Of a DNA stretch of 6,301 nt, positions 6,092 through 6,301 are shown piece after piece. Both the position numbers and the translations under genes were made by a program. The notes beneath the pieces were generated by a model. That model saw nothing but the letters and a program-made list of their open reading frames with translations, searched no databases and had not been told where the DNA came from. This stretch comes from Opitutia bacterium UBA953 (GTDB lineage Bacteria > Verrucomicrobiota > Verrucomicrobiia > Opitutales > UBA953): contig DBCR01000021.1 of assembly GCA_002293125.1 (NCBI GenBank), forward strand, positions 1 to 6,301, in the 5' to 3' direction. Numbering within the stretch: the first letter of the stretch is position 1; each line of letters begins with the position of its first letter.

Positions 6092-6119
6092 GAGTATGGA
6101 GTATAGAGTATCGAGTATA
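6092..6119. repeat. Heptanucleotide array, four copies of GAGTATN
   Basis: Four exact head-to-tail 7-bp units: GAGTATG, GAGTATA, GAGTATC, GAGTATA. Only the seventh base varies. The array ends 9 bp before the ATG of the propeller lipoprotein gene, in its leader or promoter. Read in the gene's direction the units are NATACTC, and two of them contain TATACT, which resembles a -10 box. Copy-number change would alter leader length or promoter spacing without touching the reading frame. Whether it does so is unknown. Confidence 0.8.
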
Positions 6120-6131
6120 GGGAGAGGCAGG

Positions 6132-6221
6132 ACTCAAAGGGGGCACCATGGGGGAACCGGATGGTTGGCGAGGGTGCACATGGCCGAAGCATACTTTCCG
6201 GTTTCCGGTCTCCCTTTGAGC
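6132..6221 (+). repeat. 85-90 bp inverted-repeat element, copy R
   Basis: This is a diverged second copy of the element at 398-482, in the opposite orientation. The terminal 26 bases (6196-6221) are an exact reverse complement of 398-423. Upstream of that, 6156-6201 aligns without gaps to the minus strand of 463-418, with 33 of 46 positions identical. The other arm begins CTCAAAGGGGGCACC and carries about 5 extra bases, so it no longer pairs well with the right arm and the hairpin is weakened. It lies upstream of the lipoprotein gene, which argues against these elements being dedicated terminators. Confidence 0.7.
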
Positions 6222-6236
6222 GGATGACTCGTTTCG

Positions 6237-6270
6237 GGTGGCGGGTGGCAGCCCCAGGTGGCAGGTGGCG
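6237..6270. repeat. Heptanucleotide cluster, four copies of GGTGGCR
   Basis: GGTGGCG and GGTGGCA are adjacent at 6237-6250. GGTGGCA and GGTGGCG are adjacent at 6257-6270, in swapped order. The two pairs are separated by the 6-bp GCCCCA. This is low-complexity intergenic DNA with no open frame of note across it. Confidence 0.65.
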
Positions 6271-6282
6271 GGAGTGTTATTG

Positions 6283-6301
6283 GGTAGGGTCGGGACCGCG
6301 T
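6283..6301. repeat. Probable left half of a second GGTAGGG palindrome (cut by window edge)
   Basis: GGTAGGGTCGGGACCGCGT begins with the same seven bases, GGTAGGG, that open the three-way-junction element at 330, and it lies in the same kind of intergenic island. Only the first arm and part of the centre are visible, so the palindrome itself is a prediction. Confidence 0.35.

Noticed and set aside
4871..6106. Long open frame (about 411 codons) antisense to the propeller lipoprotein gene
   Set aside because: It lies almost entirely opposite a gene with a clear signal peptide and blade motifs. Its translation is dominated by D, R, V, G and A with no recognisable domain, as expected for an antisense frame in GC-rich DNA.
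398..6221. Composite transposon or integron-like island bounded by the inverted elements
   Set aside because: The interior holds housekeeping genes with similar composition throughout. No transposase, integrase or target duplication is visible, so mobility of the whole block is not supported.

Overview
The window is GC-rich and gene-dense, from a Gram-negative-type bacterium. Most likely it is a member of Verrucomicrobiota close to Opitutae. This is inference, based on: RNase HII and RNase HIII encoded side by side, a secreted HAF-repeat protein, a Tat-type lipoprotein with a beta-propeller fold, and intergenic DNA packed with short palindromic and 7-bp repeats. No 16S or other definitive marker is present.

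Layout, left to right. (1) Positions 1-160, minus strand: the first 53 codons of a secreted HAF-repeat protein cut by the window edge. (2) Positions 161-492: a non-coding island holding an AT-rich candidate promoter, a cluster of CAGGT words, a REP-like double hairpin that can close into a three-way junction (330-385), and an 85-bp inverted-repeat element (398-482). (3) Positions 493-2256, minus strand: rnhC then rnhB, 3 bp apart, a compact RNase HIII/RNase HII operon. (4) Positions 2303-3370, plus strand: mutY, divergent from rnhC. (5) Positions 3330-4754, minus strand: a two-domain PPK2-family polyphosphate kinase/AMP phosphotransferase whose 3' end overlaps mutY by 41 bp. (6) Positions 4820-6082, minus strand: a Tat lipoprotein with a beta-propeller, distantly like oligogalacturonate lyases. 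(7) Positions 6083-6301: a second non-coding island with a four-copy GAGTATN array next to the lipoprotein start, a second copy of the 85-90 bp element, a GGTGGCR heptamer cluster, and the start of another GGTAGGG palindrome cut by the window edge.

Functionally, the centre is a genome-maintenance cluster. RNase HII and HIII remove RNA from RNA/DNA hybrids and misincorporated ribonucleotides, and MutY removes adenine opposite 8-oxoguanine. Beside it are nucleotide/polyphosphate metabolism (PPK2) and an exported protein that may be co-transcribed with it.

The genes are recognisable families. The least explained material is the intergenic DNA. The two islands carry related copies of the same 85-90 bp element in opposite orientation, each followed outward by a GGTAGGG palindrome, so they bracket the five-gene block symmetrically. 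Several unrelated repeats share a 7-bp period. I see no transposase, CRISPR array, tRNA or rRNA, and no convincing new multi-gene system.
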